From CALEUX01 sp037439945 (GTDB taxonomy: Bacteria; Bacteroidota; Bacteroidia; Bacteroidales; Marinilabiliaceae): DNA of 64,000 nucleotides. Both the position numbers and the translations under genes were made by a program. Shown piece by piece: positions 61,998 to 64,000 of this stretch (its first letter is position 1; each line of letters starts with the position of its first letter). The stretch lies in contig JBBIVA010000006.1 of NCBI GenBank assembly GCA_037439945.1, forward strand, positions 1-64,000, in the 5' to 3' direction. Below the pieces are notes generated by a model, which made no database searches, was not told where the DNA came from, and saw only the letters and a list, made by a program, of their open reading frames with translations.

Positions 61998-62912
61998 GTG
62001 ATGAGAAAAATAATGCTAAGCTTTGTAATTCTGGCGTTTACAATAATTGGGTCATATAACCCTTTAATGGCACAAGCAACATACAATGCTTCAACGCAAA
62101 CCATTAGGGTTGTTGAGGATGGTGGTACCGGTGCTTATAGCGCCATAATGTACACCGATGGTTCATTGCTGACCCATACAATATTCAGACCTAAAGACCT
62201 AAGTGCTTTTGGCGGAAAAAATAAACTCCCCATCATTTCATGGGGCAACGGAGCATGCGCCAACTCGCCCTGGGAGCATATCAACTTTTTATCCGAAGTG
62301 GCCTCGCACGGATTTTTGGTAATTGCCATTGGCCCTATGCCAAAAGAAGGAGAGCGTGGCGGTGGCCGTTCAACTTCATCGCAATTGATTGACGCCATTG
62401 ACTGGGCCATTGCCCAAAACAGCAATAAAGAAAGTGTGTTCTATGGTAAAATTGATGTCTCGAAAATATCGGTAAGCGGCATGTCGTGCGGTGGTTTGCA
62501 AACCCTTGAAACAGCGCCTGACCCACGCATTACCACTGCTGTGGTTTGCAATAGTGGTATCATTGGTGGCGGTGGTGGAATGCCCGGAATGCCAGCATTA
62601 ACCAAAGACCATCTGGCCAAACTGAACACTCCTACACTCTATTTGCTTGGAGGAGAATCGGATATTGCATACAACAATGGGATGGACGACTTTAACCGCA
62701 TCAACCATGTACCTGTTTTTGTAGCAAACATGGACGTTGGACACGGTGGTACTTACGGCCAGCCACATGGTGGCGAGTTTGCCAAAGTGGCCACAGCCTG
62801 GTACAAATGGCAGTTAAAAGGCGATAAGGAAGCCGGAAAAATGTTCACAGGAAACCCATGTTTACTTTCCAAATCGGATGTTTGGCGGGTTGAGAAAAAA
62901 AACATACCATAA
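61998..62912 (+). CDS. Exported alpha/beta-hydrolase
   Basis: 304 aa, signal peptide about 1-25. Alpha/beta-hydrolase of the chlorophyllase/dienelactone-hydrolase-like group: ISWGNGACANSPWEHINFL near residues 80-98, nucleophile Ser163 in GMSCGG (Gly-x-Ser-x-Gly-Gly), Asp in GGESD and His in VGHGGTY. It starts 15 nt after the GH3 stop, so it belongs to the same unit. Likely another carbohydrate esterase acting on xylan substituents; the substrate is not assignable. Confidence 0.82.
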   Translation: MMRKIMLSFVILAFTIIGSYNPLMAQATYNASTQTIRVVEDGGTGAYSAIMYTDGSLLTHTIFRPKDLSAFGGKNKLPIISWGNGACANSPWEHINFLSEVASHGFLVIAIGPMPKEGERGGGRSTSSQLIDAIDWAIAQNSNKESVFYGKIDVSKISVSGMSCGGLQTLETAPDPRITTAVVCNSGIIGGGGGMPGMPALTKDHLAKLNTPTLYLLGGESDIAYNNGMDDFNRINHVPVFVANMDVGHGGTYGQPHGGEFAKVATAWYKWQLKGDKEAGKMFTGNPCLLSKSDVWRVEKKNIP

Positions 62913-62985
62913 TTCTGCTTCATCAGAATACGATTTTTCATGGTTTGCCTGAGGAAATGACCAGGTAAAAAGTGAATAATATCTT

Positions 62986-63064
62986 CGCCCCAATGGGGCG
63001 CAATCAGTAACATAGAGCCACGCCCTATGGGCGTAAACCAAATCAATAGTCGCCCTGTAAGGGC
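62986..63064. repeat. Array of three short perfect hairpins
   Basis: CGCCCCAATGGGGCG (62986-63000), ACGCCCTATGGGCGT (63020-63034) and GCCCTGTAAGGGC (63052-63064) are spaced 32-34 nt apart, each with a 3-nt loop. They lie in the 216-bp gap between the alpha/beta-hydrolase and GH43 genes. A weaker hairpin ATTCTG/CAGAAT with a T-tract follows the hydrolase stop (62912-62937) and may be its terminator. Confidence 0.65.
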
Positions 63065-63128
63065 AAAATCGGTTAGTGTTTTGAATGTGTTAAAGTAGAA
63101 ATAAATAGAAATTAATTCTAAGAACATT

Positions 63129-64000
63129 ATGATGTCAGTATTTTGCAAAATGTCGCTAATAGCGGTTGCTTTTTTTGCAACACTAGCTATTAATGCACAA
63201 AACCCAATCGTTCAAACCTATTTTACTGCCGACCCGGCACCAATGGTTTACAACGGCACCGTTTATGTTTACACTTCGCACGATGAAGATTCAACGGTAA
63301 ACAACTTTTTTACGATGTACGACTGGCGCTGCTATTCATCGAAAGACATGGTTAACTGGACCGACCACGGGGCAGTGGCATCCCTTAAAAATTTCAAATG
63401 GAACGAAAAAACCAATGGAGCCTGGGCCCCTCAGGCCATCGAGCGTGATGGGAAGTTTTTTTTGTATGTGCCCATTCATGGCGAAGGCGTGTCGGTTTTG
63501 GTGGCCGATTCGCCAACAGGCCCTTTTACCGACTCGTTGGGACGGCGACTCATTGTTGAAAGCAAAAATGTGTGGCACGATATCGACCCTACCGTTTTTA
63601 TCGACGATGATGGCCAGGCTTACCTCTTTTGGGGAAATCCTGCACTTTATTATGTGAAGCTGAACAAAGATATGATTTCGTATGACCGCAGTATTGGTAA
63701 TAATGGAATTGTAGCCGTGGAAATGACACCCGAAGCCTTTGGTTCGAAACCAGGCCGTGATGGCAAACCCGGTACAACTTACACCGAAGGCCCGTGGTTT
63801 TACAAACGCAACAACTTGTATTACATGGTTTATGCCGCCGAAGGGATTCCCGAGTACATTGCCTATTCAACAGCACCTTCGCCCGAAGGGCCCTGGACTT
63901 ACAGGGGCCATATAATGCAGCGGGCCGACCATTTGGCATTCACCAACCATGCAGGCATCATCGATTTTATGGGAAATTCATATTTCTTTTATCACGACCA
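63129..64000 (+). CDS. GH43 beta-xylosidase/arabinofuranosidase-type enzyme, cut by window end
   Basis: Open reading frame of 290 codons from ATG 63129 running off the right edge without a stop. Signal peptide about 1-23 (TLAINAQ). GH43 propeller with Asp35 (FTADPAPMV), the pKa-modulating Asp in WHDIDPTVF and the acid Glu in YTEGPWFY, so the active site is complete. It differs from the arabinanase-type GH43s of the left locus (no lipobox, no NAIDPS/EAPEI motifs) and resembles the xylosidase/arabinofuranosidase subfamilies. Last visible gene of the xylan cluster. Confidence 0.92.
   Translation, partial: MMSVFCKMSLIAVAFFATLAINAQNPIVQTYFTADPAPMVYNGTVYVYTSHDEDSTVNNFFTMYDWRCYSSKDMVNWTDHGAVASLKNFKWNEKTNGAWAPQAIERDGKFFLYVPIHGEGVSVLVADSPTGPFTDSLGRRLIVESKNVWHDIDPTVFIDDDGQAYLFWGNPALYYVKLNKDMISYDRSIGNNGIVAVEMTPEAFGSKPGRDGKPGTTYTEGPWFYKRNNLYYMVYAAEGIPEYIAYSTAPSPEGPWTYRGHIMQRADHLAFTNHAGIIDFMGNSYFFYHD

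Noticed and set aside
62986..63064. CRISPR array
   Set aside because: Only three units, each a different short hairpin with no common repeat sequence, and no cas genes in the window.

Overview
The window comes from an AT-rich member of the Bacteroidota, most likely a free-living or gut Bacteroidales/Marinilabiliales-type organism. This rests on two SusC/SusD pairs, a hybrid two-component system (HTCS), many SPII lipoproteins, the trigger factor-clpP-clpX order, Bacteroidota-type promoters (TTTG-N20-TAnnTTTG at tRNA-Leu and tig) and the absence of obvious Shine-Dalgarno sites. No contamination, phage, CRISPR array or intact insertion sequence is visible.

Layout. From 1 to 14 kb there are housekeeping genes: tig-clpP-clpX (minus), a self-contained tRNA-Leu(UAG) unit, tatC-lptB (minus), recQ (plus), a pair of exported barrel-type proteins of which one carries a helix-hairpin-helix DNA-binding segment (minus), then hpt, adk and obgE (plus). 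From 14 to 42.4 kb lies a polysaccharide utilisation locus for pectic arabinan. It holds an HTCS sensor-regulator, two GH43 arabinanase-type lipoproteins, an aldose 1-epimerase, a GH51 arabinofuranosidase, two consecutive SusC/SusD pairs and a lipoprotein with two GH43 domains whose second catalytic Asp is replaced in both. It also holds a PcRGLX/YetA-like (PL26-type) protein paired with a DUF6250/DUF1961-like lipoprotein, which points to rhamnogalacturonan-I carrying arabinan side chains.

From 42.9 kb to the right edge is a plus-strand cluster for esterified, decorated xylan. Its genes in order are a CE1-GH10 fusion, three further CE1 esterases each with an N-terminal E-set domain, a type-B carboxylesterase, a CE6 acetyl esterase, a LacI-type regulator with a 12-bp palindrome just before its start, GH95, an aldo/keto reductase, a zinc alcohol dehydrogenase, GH97, GH3 with a PA14 insert, an alpha/beta hydrolase and a GH43 cut off by the window end. 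No SusC/D pair for this cluster is inside the window. The inferred order of action is esterase removal of feruloyl/acetyl groups, GH10 backbone cutting, then GH43/GH95/GH97/GH3 trimming. The reductase/dehydrogenase pair could take a released sugar into the cytoplasm's redox metabolism.

The most unusual non-coding signal is a family of palindromic leader elements. They begin ATGATGAAAC or a close variant, sit 5' of several genes in the same relative orientation, and each can encode a very short peptide (MKRAP..RG-like). The GH51 and CE1-GH10 genes, in different loci, additionally share a second leader type and an identical 18-nt start context. A 222-bp MITE-like inverted-repeat element (38.4-38.7 kb) and a triple-hairpin array (63.0 kb) also stand out.
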